From: Branchiostoma belcheri
Lineage: Eukaryota; Chordata; Leptocardii; Amphioxiformes; Branchiostomatidae
NCBI RefSeq assembly: GCF_001625305.1
Contig: NW_017802691.1
Location: forward strand, 351,872-415,871
Reading direction: 5' to 3'
DNA: 64,000 bases
A model generated the notes under the pieces. It was not told the origin of the DNA and made no database searches. It saw only the letters and a list, made by a program, of their open reading frames with translations. The first letter of the stretch is position 1. Every line of letters begins with the position of its first letter. The position numbers and the translations under genes were made by a program. Positions 35,538 to 47,199 of this stretch are shown in pieces.

Positions 35538-38500
35538 ATGGCGAGTTCCAAGCTTAGCTTTGTGAATTCTCGGCTGACAGTCTTCAGCGCCGTCTTGGCG
35601 CTCTGTTCTTACGTCTTCCTCAGAAGAACGTCCGTCGAGTTCCGAGAAGAGATCTTCATCCAAGCGTCGGAGAGCGAAGTGTTCGAGTTCCTGTCGGATG
35701 TCAGACTGTTGGACTTTGTTCACCCTTACAGGTGGGTACCGCTTCATGCTTGTTACCATACCTTGTAGCTATACAACTATTATAGTTGGTATTCTGTTGT
35801 AAAGGATCCTGCTTGACGGCTAGTTATAACAGGTATTTGTGAATGGCTAAAAAATTTAGAAGCGTTTGAATGGGTAAAACGTTGAGATTAGAAAATTTTG
35901 TTCCACTCGCACCTTGACCACGCGTAGTTGACATCGCTTTATGTTTTGTACTCCGGTCCACATGCTTAAGTTTTACGGGCAATTTTTTAGGCTGACTGAA
36001 AATTCTGCGTCGAAAAATTTATCCTATCACGAATATCATTGTGAGGCCTGGACGCCAGACTGTTGCCAGGGCGCATACCAGCTCCTCGGCTCTAGTGCCA
36101 ACATGCCCCTGGGGAAATTTTACCAAAAAAAAACTCAGGCTCTTAACTGAGGGGGCTGTGGTAAATTTTTCTTGGGGATAAGCTGGTCCTAGAGCCGAGG
36201 AGCTGGGCTGTGTACTATCCCTGGCAACAGTCTGGTGCCAAGACTAGCGCCCGCGCCGCTACACACGGTGCTACCACGCGCACATCATGCCGCCTAGCAC
36301 GGCAGGCACACTCACGGGCGACAGTCAGCCTCAACCTCCCAACACTGTGTATAATGTATAAAAGCACAGCTTTACGGAGTCAATTAAAAGGGCATCGAAT
36401 ACGATTTCCTCTGATATTTTGACACATTTGTGAACTAAATCTGATAAAATTTCTTCAAATTTGCCTTAGGTTGGGACAGATTTTTCTCTGGCGCTGTCGT
36501 TGTTATCTTTGATGGTTTATGGTTTAGAGGGCTTGTTATATCGTTACTAGCCTGGGTACCATCCTACTTGTATACCGGGGCTCCCACACTCGCTTCCCTT
36601 AGAACTTCTTAGGGAAGCGAGTGTGGGAGCCCCGGCATACAAGTAGGATGGTACCCAGGCTATATCGTTACGATACGTGGCCAACAAATCCTGGCACAAA
36701 GAAAAATACCTGGCACATCGTTACCGCTCAGAATCCAGTCGATCCCAGCTCGTCTCCAAGAAAGACAGGATAAAAATTATTCTTTTCCTCCCTAAGGACT
36801 TTGACACTCCAGATGGGTAGTTTCACCGGTGACAGCTACAAGGTATTCAAATCAGGGAAAAATAACGGTTGGGAATTTTGATGCCACAAAATGGTAGAAT
36901 GTCGTACACCTATTTTACGATCCTGTAGAAGAAAGAAAAATGAAAATAGTTCAAACGGTCGCAACACATTGAGGAAAGTGTAGGTTATTCCAGTTCAGCC
37001 TGTTTTGAAGGCCATGTTTTTAACCGGACGGAAGTAGCTGTCGCCTTTCTATCAGTTCTTGTCGATTTGACAAGGAAAATTCCCCTGTATTTGTTTTCTG
37101 TACAAGTAACGATATCCGCCATATCCGGCACTTTCGACCAGAAATCGTTCGGAAGTCCCGAAATCTTATATTTCCCCCGAAATCTTTCATTTCCCCGTTC
37201 CTCTTCCTGTGTGAGAGGAAATCGCGGAGTACGGAGCGGAAAAAACTGAAATTCGACCCGTTTACCGCGAGCTATTGCTTTCGGGGGATTCCCTAGAATT
37301 GACTGCAGGATTAATCATGTGCGTACCGACTCGTACTAAGTCCTTGGAACCGCTTATACTGAGTTTGCCGTGGGCAATCTTCAAGCAGATATGTGGGGGC
37401 CGACTTAGTGATTCACGCAAGCCTCTACCAGGCTTCGGGAGGCGGCTGGAAAGAGTAGAAATTGGCCAGATAGAGAGATAACATGCCAGGGGAGTTGGTC
37501 CGCTAAAGAGTACAGTTTGTCACACTCTGCACTCTCTAGCGGCTAATTCCCTTGGCATGTTATCTCTCTATCTGGCCAATTTCTACTCTTTCCAGCCGCC
37601 TCCCGAAGCCTGGTAGTTCAAGTAGGCTGATTCACGTCTGTTTATGAGGCTTTTTAAAACGCCCTCTTCAAAGTCCTAGTAAAGAAGGCAGTGGGAAAGA
37701 AACGTATATCCCTAGCAAGACGTATAAAATGCCACAAAGCACGAGTAAAATGCCATATCTGCTTGGAGATTAGTCTTTTCTAAAATACATAGCCAGCCAT
37801 GTTCTCAATCGTAGATACAGCACTTGAAAATCCTATTCCTTGTACCTTGTATTCTTTTATACAGTTGATTTTACAGATAGTATTTTGAATGCTACTCGTG
37901 ATAAAGGTCAATCTACATCTACCGTGCCGATAATCTAGGCCAGCTAAAGTCAGAACATATAAACACATTCTAACCAAACTGACGGCCTGTTTATACCAGG
38001 GGGCTATGTTTAGCTCTGAACAGACAACGAAGATGCTCCGGTCTATTCTTAGAAAGTCTTGTTTGTTTTTCCACGTGTTTTTTTCTACCCGCACCTCAGA
38101 TTGTACAACTTTGATAATCAGAGGGAAAACCGTTTGACACAAATCTTTACCTAAACAGAAAACGGTGGAAGTACATAGATTGAAGACAGGTATTTTGGTT
38201 GCTACTTTGTATCATCCTGATCATTTTATACAAACTTCAACGTAACTCCGCAAAGTTGGGAAACTTTGTGGCCGGAAATACGACGATCCTCAAAATGGCG
38301 AATCTTCAAAACGTCCATTCATACTGTAGTGTTACGAAACGAGCTCCGTTTGCTGCAAACGACGCACTAAAATCATTTAGCAAAGCTGATGACATTTTTA
38401 CTTTACCTTCATGTATGCTCTGAAAATCCCCGTCGCAAAGGGCATAGAACCGATTACGCGAGCTTTTAAGGTTTTGACGTCACCGAACACTTAGTGTACG

Positions 38501-41183
38501 GCAGGTAACTTAAAGACGGCCGGCTTTGAGTCTCAACTGTCGTTAAGGAGAAAGTCTTGAGGCTTTGGAGTGAAAGGGCGAGCGAAAGTCTCTGGGTTTA
38601 CGTTGAAAGTGAAATCGCGATGCGGGAGATCGAGAAAAAAAATAACCCGAAAATACCGATGAAACCCACGTCAACTCCTTGTGGTAAACTTGATTGGAAG
38701 TACGGACTGGTTTTTACTCCGTCATACTTGTACCTCGGCTGAATGTCTGGACGACGCACGGGTCGCTGTAGTTGATCAAACTTGCTCAACAGCTTCGTGT
38801 ACTTTACCGTCATGTAGTTATATTTTCTTGCTGTTACATTTCTGTTATCGTGCTTGTGAGGAGAGGCCTCAATGAGTAGCATTGCTTATGCACAATCTTT
38901 GGAAAATAAATGTGAATGAAGTAAGGCATAGCACAGCTATCAAGGCTCACAAAAATTCCTTACAGTCTATATACAGAGTTCAGAGACAAAATTTCAGCGA
39001 TCAGCAAATTCCTGGCCAACGAAAAGAGCAAATGTGCCAAGATCGCCGCCACTTGTCTGTAGAAATCGTGCATTAAGACACGTACAGACCCAGATGTGTC
39101 GACCCACCTTCTTTTGTCTCCATTCCAAGCATTGTCTGGATTGCATAACGTCTGAACATTGCTGGTTGCATAAGGGAGTCTGGAGGTACAAACTGATCTT
39201 GAAAAGCCTGGCAAAACTCCCACACTTAACTCTAGATGTCAGCCTAGGGGGACTTAATCCTAGCCTGGGTGCCAGACTGTTGCCAGGGCCAGTTGCTAGG
39301 CCTTAGATCCTTGGTGTAGTGTACTACTGGCCTTAACACTCAGGCTGGCATCTAGGCTATACTCAATCCGAAGACCCACGCACTCCTAACTTTGCCTAAC
39401 GATTCTGAGTAGGCCAAGGTAACATATGTTTCTTGAGAAGTGATTTAAATCGCGTAGGTGGCTTGCTCACATGTACTTTTTAGGCCTTCGCAACAAAATA
39501 TGATTATAGTCGCTTCCTAAAGGTATTTATTCAGTCTCTCATATTCTTGGCAATTTGGATTCATCCGGTACGCTGGCACTGCTCTCTAACGAAGTATTGT
39601 CGCTGCCGGTAGTTAGATTTTGCGTGTGGGTGTAATACTAAGTATCCAGCTCCGGTGCGCAAAACTGGATTTCAATGGAACATTTAGGAGGAAAGATCTT
39701 AACCATCTCCTCTTTAAATATTGAGCCACGGGGTAAGCTAGGGATAAGTTTGAATCAGTAGCTGGTAAAGCGTTGTAATCTTTCCTCCCAAACTCTACCG
39801 GAAAATTAGCAGAACGTTCCACTAAAATTGATCTTCTTGTTAGTCTGTATTTTACTTCTATCATATCGACCCTATGTAGATGTAACTTACATCTACATAT
39901 TCTGTTTACACTGCAATACCTTACATTGTAAGGTATTGCAGTGTAAACAGTCGTTCAAACCCACATTACATATCACTACATACACATATACGTATACATA
40001 GGTAACATTTGTCTGTTTTTCTGTGTGTATACTAATAAAAGACCCTATAGAAACGCTATATTTTTTCAGTGGTTTTAAGAGGATTCTTGAAGTATGTGAA
40101 TGCGCATCCCTCGCGACATAGAACGGTTTACCCCCCAAACCGTCCTCCTGAGTATGACCAATACTGACCTGTCCCTGTTGTTTGTTGTTCTGTACAGAGT
40201 CGGCGCGTTTAACATCACGGCAGTGACTGACGACTCGGGGCTGGAGGGAGTCAACTACGATAATGTGGAGAGGATCGACTTCTTCGGGCTCTACACCGAG
40301 ACGCTCTACTTCCCTGTCCACACAAGATTCCTCAGGTATGTCTTAAAGATACCTATGTCTAAGAACCAAGATTTTGAAAAAGAAAATTTAGGTTATTCCC
40401 TAAAGAAGGGTGACATGCCTTTTAAAATGAATGGTTACTTCATTGTTTTTGTTTGTTTGTTTGTTTGATAGCACTATAATTCAAACTCTAGTGAGTAGAT
40501 CTGTTTGGAAGAATTTTAGGCAAGGAAGTTTAAATTCAAACCTCATTGTCTAGCTATGGATTGTCAATTCCAATTTCGGGCCTCCTAGCGGCTAAGTGGT
40601 GAATTGCAGCTGTTTTTTTCGCAAGTCATTCAAAGATGCTGGTGCATTCTGTGCTCCACTTTTTCTCCGTTTTTTTTCTGTTGTTCAAAGTTCTAATACA
40701 AAACGTTTGTGCCTTTACACTTGCTGTCAGTTCTAATAAACAGTCAATTTTGTTCTTACACTTGTTCTAAACAGAAACTTTTCCTCTTACATTTGCTGTT
40801 TTAACAGAAAATCTTTCTCTTACACTTACAGAAACGCGGGCGAGGTCCGGTCGTCCTATGACGTGATGAACGGAACGATCGTGGCTAACCAGTCCTTCAC
40901 GCTGCACCCGGCCCAGCGCAACGGCGTCAACGGCACCCTGGTGGTGGACGTCAGCCGAGTCAGCCTGCCCTGGGCCTACTCACACTTCACGGCCTGGAAG
41001 GGCGGCGAGGCGCACAAAATGATCCTCGGGGGGATGCGGAGGTTCTTGGAGGGCGAGAACCGCGACGTCATCACCCTCCTGAAACAGTACGCCGACCTGA
41101 GAATACAGTTTAACGAACTCAGGCTGCTGTCCAATGACATCACGTCTTTCTGCGTGCTCCCGATGATCTGTTCAAACTCGTGA
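35538..41183 (+). CDS. Membrane-anchored SRPBCC/START-like protein, paralogue 2
   Basis: Three exons: 35538-35731, 40198-40335 and 40832-41183. All splice sites are GT-AG, both introns are phase 2, and the product has 227 residues. A hydrophobic segment at residues 13-28 is followed by RR, then FREEIFIQASESEVFEFLSD and RLLDFVHPYR. Exon 2 contributes the middle strands (VERIDFFGLYTETLYFPVHT). Exon 3 gives RSSYDVMNGT, a HPAQRNGVNGTLVVDVSR strand pair and the C-terminal helix (WKGGEAHKMILGGMRRFLEG). The 138-nt middle exon equals that of paralogue 1, and intron lengths (4466 and 496 bp) are also close. It is probably a membrane-tethered hydrophobic-ligand or lipid-binding protein; the ligand is unknown. 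It is transcribed away from paralogue 1 and toward paralogue 3. A local duplication crosses its stop codon. Confidence 0.88.
36040..36245. mobile_element. Long foldback element in intron 1 of paralogue 2
   Basis: GACGCCAGACTGTTGCCAGGG and CAGCTCCTCGGCTCTAG on the left pair with CCTAGAGCCGAGGAGCTGGG and CCCTGGCAACAGTCTGGTGCC on the right. The centre has a poly-A/poly-T palindrome. Related to the TAGCCTGGG family. Confidence 0.75.
36548..36661. mobile_element. Near-perfect 114-bp foldback with 10-bp target duplication
   Basis: TAGCCTGGGTACCATCCTAC, then TTGTAT, CGGGGCTCCCACACTCGCTT and CCCT, pair almost perfectly with the right arm around a 10-bp loop. ATATCGTTAC flanks both ends. Confidence 0.9.
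37420..37628. mobile_element. MITE family A, best-preserved copy
   Basis: Two arms of about 90 bp are almost perfectly complementary (AGCCTCTACCAGGCTTCGGG, GGAAAGAGTAGAAATTGGCC, AACATGCCAGGGGAGTTGG). They surround a short AGAGTACAGTTTGTCACACT loop. GATTCACG flanks both sides, if the right end is taken at AGGCT 37,628. Confidence 0.88.
37754..39260. other. Intron 1 of paralogue 2, unassigned part
   Basis: It starts with an orphan ATCTGCTTGGAGATTAG repeat end. A 61-codon open frame at 38,557-38,742 lies in a GC-richer patch but begins with TTG and has no recognisable family or splice support. Confidence 0.35.
39261..39358. mobile_element. Foldback element with ~9-bp target duplication
   Basis: TAGCCTGGGTGCCAGACTGT on the left and CTCAGGCTGGCATCTAGGCTA on the right; the flanks ACTTAATCC and ACTCAATCC differ at one base. 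The interior matches the GCCAGACTGTTGCCAGGGCC variant at 36.04 kb. Confidence 0.75.
39900..39950. repeat. Perfect short palindrome
   Basis: CTGTTTACACTGCAATACCTT is followed by ACATTG and its exact complement. It could form a 21-bp stem hairpin in the intron. Confidence 0.85.
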
Positions 41184-41336
41184 TCCCATTGGTCCACGTC
41201 AGAGAATATATTTAACCAATCAGAGTAGAATATTTTTCCTGACCAATCGCTGATCTATTCGAACTCGTGATTGCATTGGTCCACGTCAGAGAATATATAG
41301 CCAATCAGAGTAGAATATTTTTTTCCTGAATCGCTG
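41159..41336 (+). repeat. Tandem duplication across the stop codon of paralogue 2
   Basis: Unit 1 (41,159-41,246) and unit 2 (41,247-41,336) share GATCTGTTCAAACTCGTGAT and CATTGGTCCACGTCAGAGAA, then CCAATCAGAGTAGAATATTT. Unit 1 contains the last five codons and the stop; unit 2 is entirely in the 3' UTR. Confidence 0.9.
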
Positions 41337-41734
41337 GCTAACATAAACTTAAGTCTGTGATGTCGATATATATGTTTTGTCGACAAGGTGCTCAGATTGA
41401 CTACAAGATGTCATACGCACAAGTTACAGGTGTCAAGGATACACAAGTCTTAATTTAGGAAATACAGAAGAAATTATAGACACCTTAAGGACAGCTAGAT
41501 CTAGTTCAGAAAACAAGATACAGAGGAAAACTTGTATTGCAATATTTAACTCAGAAAAAAGAAAACATGTTCAAGTTTTTCTCCAGATGTCGCACAACCC
41601 TTGTAAATAATAGTTAAGGATGGATACGTGTGAAAAGAGAAGTATATCCTTGTTATGAGAGGAATGTCATACAGAAATGCTCTGGCTAAAGAAAGTATAA
41701 AGTATTGTAAATATGTTCATGAGCTATTCTTCAG

Positions 41735-41740
41735 AATAAA
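41735..41740 (+). terminator. Polyadenylation signal of paralogue 2
   Basis: AATAAA is followed by a TGTTTGTTGTGTTT GU-rich stretch. It predicts a 3' UTR of about 570 bases. Confidence 0.65.
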
Positions 41741-41760
41741 TGTTTGTTGTGTTTAAATCA

Positions 41761-44205
41761 CAGAGTTGTGTGCTTCATAGCATGCCCCTAGATTACGGGT
41801 TAAAAAGTATTAAGAAGGCAACCAGAGATGGCAGACTTCACCCCTTACCCATACTGCTTTCCGTCTATCTCTTGCAGTCTCACATACAGAGATCATGAGG
41901 ATATGTGCCACGCATAAGAGAGGGACACAGACAGACACACGGACTTACACACAGACAGATGCATGGATAGGCACACAGACAGACATACATGTATATACAC
42001 ACAGACACACGGACCGAGCAACCAACCAAACAGTATTTACATAGTTCAACAGTATCCAACAAGGGATTCGTGGATGATAACAGAAAATGAAGGAAGGAAG
42101 AAAGGAATGGAAAGGAAATGAAATAAACGAATGAAGAACAAACGTAAAAAAACGTCTCATTCCAATCACCATACAATGTGTATGAATCATGGTCGATGAG
42201 AACGAAAAAAAAATAACTTATTCTAGTCACTAAAACGACTTCAAAAGTCCGTGAAATGTCACATACTTAGTCCGGATTGTCGTCAGTGTTCAGACTATAT
42301 AAAGCTGAAATGTCGTGTGGCACAAATGATGTGTATCAACATAATCAGGCTAATCAAGCATCACTTCAAACAAGAAAAACGTTAGCGTAAAGTCGTTTCA
42401 AAGGTTTGACATCGTGACAAGTAAAAATAACTCTTCTTTGGTACGCAAAACTATGACGTGGGCCATCAACGTATAGACGCAATTGTATCATATAGTACAT
42501 TAACCATGCCCTTTCATATTGCCATCAATACATCTATTTGCAACCTAACGTTGATTTGAAGCGTGTGGCTCTCATTATCTCATTGTCAATTGTAATCGGT
42601 TGTGAAAAGGATAAAGATGCACGTGGGAAGATACAATTTAACATCTTACATATTCAATTTTGCGTCAAACCATTACATTCTAGTGTGTGACACTCCATTT
42701 TAGGATATACAAAGAAAGAGTGACGTCCTTGTCTAAGGATGTTTAAGATTCGGGTTCGTTTGAAATATTTAGCGACCATGCAGTGCCAATTTAGGTCCGG
42801 GGACACGTGGACACAAAATCACGTTTCTCTAACCATTTACTTTTCCTTTTTCAAGGCCAAAATAATCTTATAGTTTAAACCTACTCTACTTTATATTGTT
42901 ATCTTTATTTAGAATATATGATACATGCGCAGCAGAACTAATCACATACAATTTATGATTTCAAAAGGTATTCAAAATATAATCTTTCCTCCTTCGTATC
43001 TTTCTTCCTTCCATAGATGTATATATGTTCGCAGTTAGTTTGCCCGCGTTAGAAATACCTCCCCAAAGTCCGACATCACGAAGTGTAGGGGTGTACAGAT
43101 CTATACACAGCATTCAGAAATAACAACATAGCCCATAAACACGCGCTGTAGAGATGAGTTGAGAACATAATGATACCTGCACACACACACCATGACACAG
43201 CACTTTTAGCTACTCCTCTGGAATGTCCGCACAAATGTTAAAGATAATGTCAAGGACGTTGTAGGGTATTTGAAATCTAGGTTTACGTTCAACAAAAGGT
43301 TCATATTAGTTACCTTTGTTATACAAGAGCTATGTTCAAATGATGTAAGCTAAATTCAAGCGATGTTAACTAAAACATCTGCTGCAGTACCAAGGAAAGC
43401 CTCTAGAAGGCTCAGAATAAATCATAGTTACTAGTAAGTACCTTGGCTTAACGTTGATATTGAATGGGTGTTCCTCAGTAGCTGAATTGAATGAAGACAT
43501 TGTGACTGACTTCTATTTCAGAACGCAATACTGAACCATTGTACTTTAAAAATCCCTGCGCTACGTTTCTGAATGAGGACAGTTCGTTGCCAAAGTAAAG
43601 TTTACTCGGTAGCTACGCTTACTTGCAAACCATAAACCAAACACGAACCAGCCTAAGCTTAAGATTGACACATTTACGTAAGAGGCGCCTTACAGAGATC
43701 AGATAACAGCAGACCAGAGTATGAAAGGACACGCTCTTAATCCAGGCGATTTCCTAAACAGGTTATTCGGCCCACCTTGAGTTTGCAAATAAGCTGCTAT
43801 TTTTACCCTAAGCGGATTATGGTAATTGGTGTGTATTACCGAACATTTCACATATCACGACAGACCTGCGGCGTAACACATAAAACGTACTTAAGACCTC
43901 AATATGTTTCATTTCTTTGCTAAAAAAAGACGCTAAATGATACCCGTAGCAATAGAGGATCCAAAACAAATTATACCCCTACAATTCGACCAGTAAAGCG
44001 TAAATTGTAGCATTAGCGAAGTACGCGAATACTTTGTGGCATTTGGACTACAATGCAGACATGTATTCATACTTACATTCTTAGCATTTATGAAGGGTGT
44101 CGGCCGAATAGGTTTCAGTAAAGTGTGTTTTATTGTGTTAAGATGAGGGCTTCCAGCTAATATCGGGGTTTTCTTTCATTCTTTCCTTCACTTGTCTTTC
44201 TGTGT
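41761..44205. other. Intergenic between convergent paralogues 2 and 3
   Basis: AT-rich with no recognised gene. A CACAGACA-rich stretch at 41,920-42,010 gives spurious Cys/Val open frames. Confidence 0.45.
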
Positions 44206-44267
44206 GTGACAGGTGTTTCACAAACGCCACCTTGTGCAATCCATGAGAACTGCACACTTCATATTAC

Positions 44268-44326
44268 AGGCACACACACACACACACACACACACATACA
44301 TACACACTCACACATACACACACACT

Positions 44327-44358
<32 letters not shown>

Positions 44359-44372
44359 AGCACACACACCGA

Positions 44373-44433
<61 letters not shown>

Positions 44434-44446
44434 GCACGCACACGCG
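44268..44446. repeat. CA microsatellite, ~170 bp
   Basis: A long CA tract with scattered TA, TC, AG and CG interruptions. Confidence 0.97.
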
Positions 44447-45216
44447 CAGAGTAGAACAACCTATAATCACTATATCCACCTATTTCCCTTTTGCAGGACT
44501 CCAAGTATCATTAACGGATCAGTAAAAGGTGGGTATTACTTACTATATAACAAGTCGCGTGGTTGATCTTCTACTTAAATCTGGAACAGTGAGTGAACTA
44601 CTGTGCCCCCAGGCGGTCCTATAGCCAGCCAGGTGTAGGGCTATTTTTACACACACGGCCTGACAAGGTTAACAAACGCTAGGCTATGCCCTGTGCCATT
44701 GAAAGATTCTATAATGATGATATTTTTCCTATCATTCGTTAAACGTATATACTTCAAATCTAGTAACGACACAGACATTCCAATAGATACATGCGAGACA
44801 TACAAATTTCATTGGATATTTATTCATTGGTCCAGTTGAGTGTCTAGACTTGAAATGACAGTAAAAATACCTTATAATTTATCCTGATTCCCATAACCTC
44901 ACAGCTTTACGTATATCCAAGACATCGCAAATTTCAGCCCAAAGGGCCAAGTCAAAGTATGGTCAATATTGCTCCCATGACACCTTCCAGCAAAATTGTT
45001 GGAATTGTACGTATCTAAGAAAGAAGATTACTCCTCTATTTTGCAATTTTTCTACAAAGAAAATATCTTGATAAATTAAACATTATACATCTACTCGGTA
45101 CAACTTCATGCTTGTGCATGTGCACACTTGTTGAGAATATAAGAATTAATATCTATTTCGTGACCACTTATAGTACAAAATGATATAATATAATATATTA
45201 CAAAACATTTGGTCAA

Positions 45217-47065
45217 TTACTGATTTGCAGCACACCGGATGTGCTGACTCCTGCCGTCACTTCCGGTGAGATACCTGCTCGGTAGATTTAATTCGTTGAC
45301 TTGTTTTGTCTCCAGCAGTTGCTTCATTCCTTCCAGGATTTCCCTGTGCGCTTCCCTGGCTTTCCAATACGTGGCGTACGAGTAGATCCAGGGACACTCC
45401 ATCAGATTTTTGTCCGTCAGAAAAGTTCCGTTGCGACCGGCATGCTGTGCGGCTGTGACGGTGAAGGCCTGACGCGCGACCAGGGTTCCGTTCAGTACGT
45501 CATAAGTGGACCGGATCTGGTAGCCGCTGTTTATTCTAGGGAAAAATACGAAGAAACAAACATTTTACAGTCAGAAGTTGTCATCGAAAACTTTGTGTGC
45601 CCGTTGGTATCTTGCAATTGAAAAAGTACGTATACATTCAGGTCCCAAACGTTAACACACACACACACTGACACACACACACACACACATACACACAAAC
45701 ACACACAATAGAAAATGAAAAAAAATTACATGGTCCCAAACGTTCACAGAGAGAGAGAGAGCGGGGGGAGGGAGAGAGAGAGGGAGAGAGAGAGACGAAT
45801 TGAGACACAGTCACACGCACACAGAAAGAGAGAGAGAGGGAGAAGAGAGAGAGAGACAGAGACTAATCTTAAACGAAGTTTTAGGTTTCCTACTTACTTT
45901 GCGAATTGGACCCACACAGGGAAGGCATATATCGTTGAGTAGACTCCCTTTACGTAGTCCACCCTCTCTACACTGGTGTAATTCAACTCCAGATCGCTGA
46001 AATGTTGGATGTCTCGGGCTTCGATTCTGTAACGAAACAGGACAAGAAATAAACAACGGTTTTTAAGCTAGATATGTACCACCATCTTTATTTGCATTCA
46101 CAAAAAGTTTTATAATATCAATAGAATATGCCGCGACAAGAGACTGTTTTTTTGTTGTTGTTTTTATAAGCCTCTATCAGGCGTCTGGAGACGGCTGGAA
46201 ATAGTAGAAATCGGCCAAATAGATAACATGCCAGGGGAGTTGGTCCGCTACTAGCCTAGACTCCCCTGGCTACTAGCCTAGACTCCCTAAACTCCACTGG
46301 CATGTTATCTATTTGGCCGATTTCTATTTCCAGCCGCGTCCCAAAGCCTGGTAGAGGCTAGTTTAAAGGACACTGACAAAGATCCATTTTACAGCAAGTT
46401 ATGCTGTGTACAAATTTCGAAACAAACAAAAAATTCACTAAAACACACTAACTAAACACACAGGGTCACTTTTTTTTAGTTTTAGGCGAAGGTAAGTATA
46501 AACTTTCGCACCTGTAGGGATGCACGAGGTCGAGCAGACGCACGTCGCTTAGAAAGCCGAACACATCCTCGGGAGGAGCGGCGATGAAAATCTCTTCTTT
46601 CACCACAAATTGTACCCTAGAAACAATAACAAACTCCAAATTAAATAAAAAATAAAAAAATAAACTTAATGGCAAAAATGTCGTCGGCATGGATGGTGCC
46701 CGGTGCTTGCTTACCGCCTTACGAACAAAACTTTTCATTTTTTTCATTCGAATAAGAAGACAGTGGTAGCGCACACTTGGTTGAACCTATACTGGCATGT
46801 ATACCACTAAACGTACTTACACAAGTATAAGTGAACACAATATGTGATGAACATATAAGAAAAACGAAAGAATGTTACAAAGTAGATGTTACACAGTGCT
46901 GACCCATACCGACCGTCAACAAGGAAGCATCTAATCCGAGTTTTGTGCTTTTATAAAAATGTTAAACTCTTACCTTACGAGGGTGTAGGGCAGTAGAGCT
47001 CCTAAGATAGCTACAAAAGCTATCGTAGAGAACACGTAAGGTCTGAAAGTCTTCTCAGCCACCAT
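45217..47065 (-). CDS. Membrane-anchored SRPBCC/START-like protein, paralogue 3 (extra intron)
   Basis: Four minus-strand exons: 47065-46974, 46616-46512, 46026-45898 and 45535-45217. All splice sites are GT-AG and all introns phase 2, giving 214 residues. Exon 1 encodes only the N-terminal anchor (hydrophobic residues about 10-29, then R). Exon 2 encodes VQFVVKEEIFIAAPPEDVFG and FLSDVRLLDLVHPY, exon 3 the middle strands (VERVDYVKGVYSTIYAFPVW) and exon 4 the RSTYDVLNGTLVARQAFTV strands and the C-terminal helix (WKAREAHREILEGMKQLLE). In paralogues 1 and 2 the anchor and first strand share one exon, so this gene has an additional phase-2 intron exactly between anchor and domain. The C-terminal helix (AREAH) is closer to the general SRPBCC form. 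Function is unknown; hydrophobic-ligand binding is inferred from the fold. Confidence 0.87.
45655..45862. repeat. CA and GA microsatellites in the last intron of paralogue 3
   Basis: A CA tract (45,655-45,708) is followed by GAGA tracts (45,747-45,862). They lie within 40 bp of the exon 3 donor. Confidence 0.92.
46169..46361. mobile_element. MITE family A copy in intron 2 of paralogue 3
   Basis: Inverted arms contain AAATAGTAGAAATCGGCCAA and AACATGCCAGGGGAGTTGG, with the ends AGCCTCTATCAGGC and GCCTGGTAGAGGCTA. The centre carries a small CTACTAGCCTAGACTCCC duplication. Confidence 0.85.
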
Positions 47066-47126
47066 TTTCTTCGAGTTGACGCTTCTTGTCCTGGATTCTT
47101 CCCGGTAGTAACGCGTCCAGACATCG

Positions 47127-47136
47127 CCTTTTTATA
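47127..47136 (-). promoter_or_regulatory. TATA box of paralogue 3
   Basis: On the minus strand TATAAAAAGG lies 62 bp before the start codon. It predicts transcription starting about 30 bp before the ATG. Confidence 0.65.
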
Positions 47137-47199
47137 CACGTTCGTCTGAAAGCGTTGAGTCATGCCCGCCTCAGGCGATACTCAAAATAACGACAATGA

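Noticed and set aside
38557-38742. 61-codon small gene in intron 1 of paralogue 2
   Set aside because: It starts at TTG, has no family resemblance and no splice or promoter support.
44206-44566. His-Thr and Cys-Val repeat proteins
   Set aside because: Translation of a CA microsatellite.
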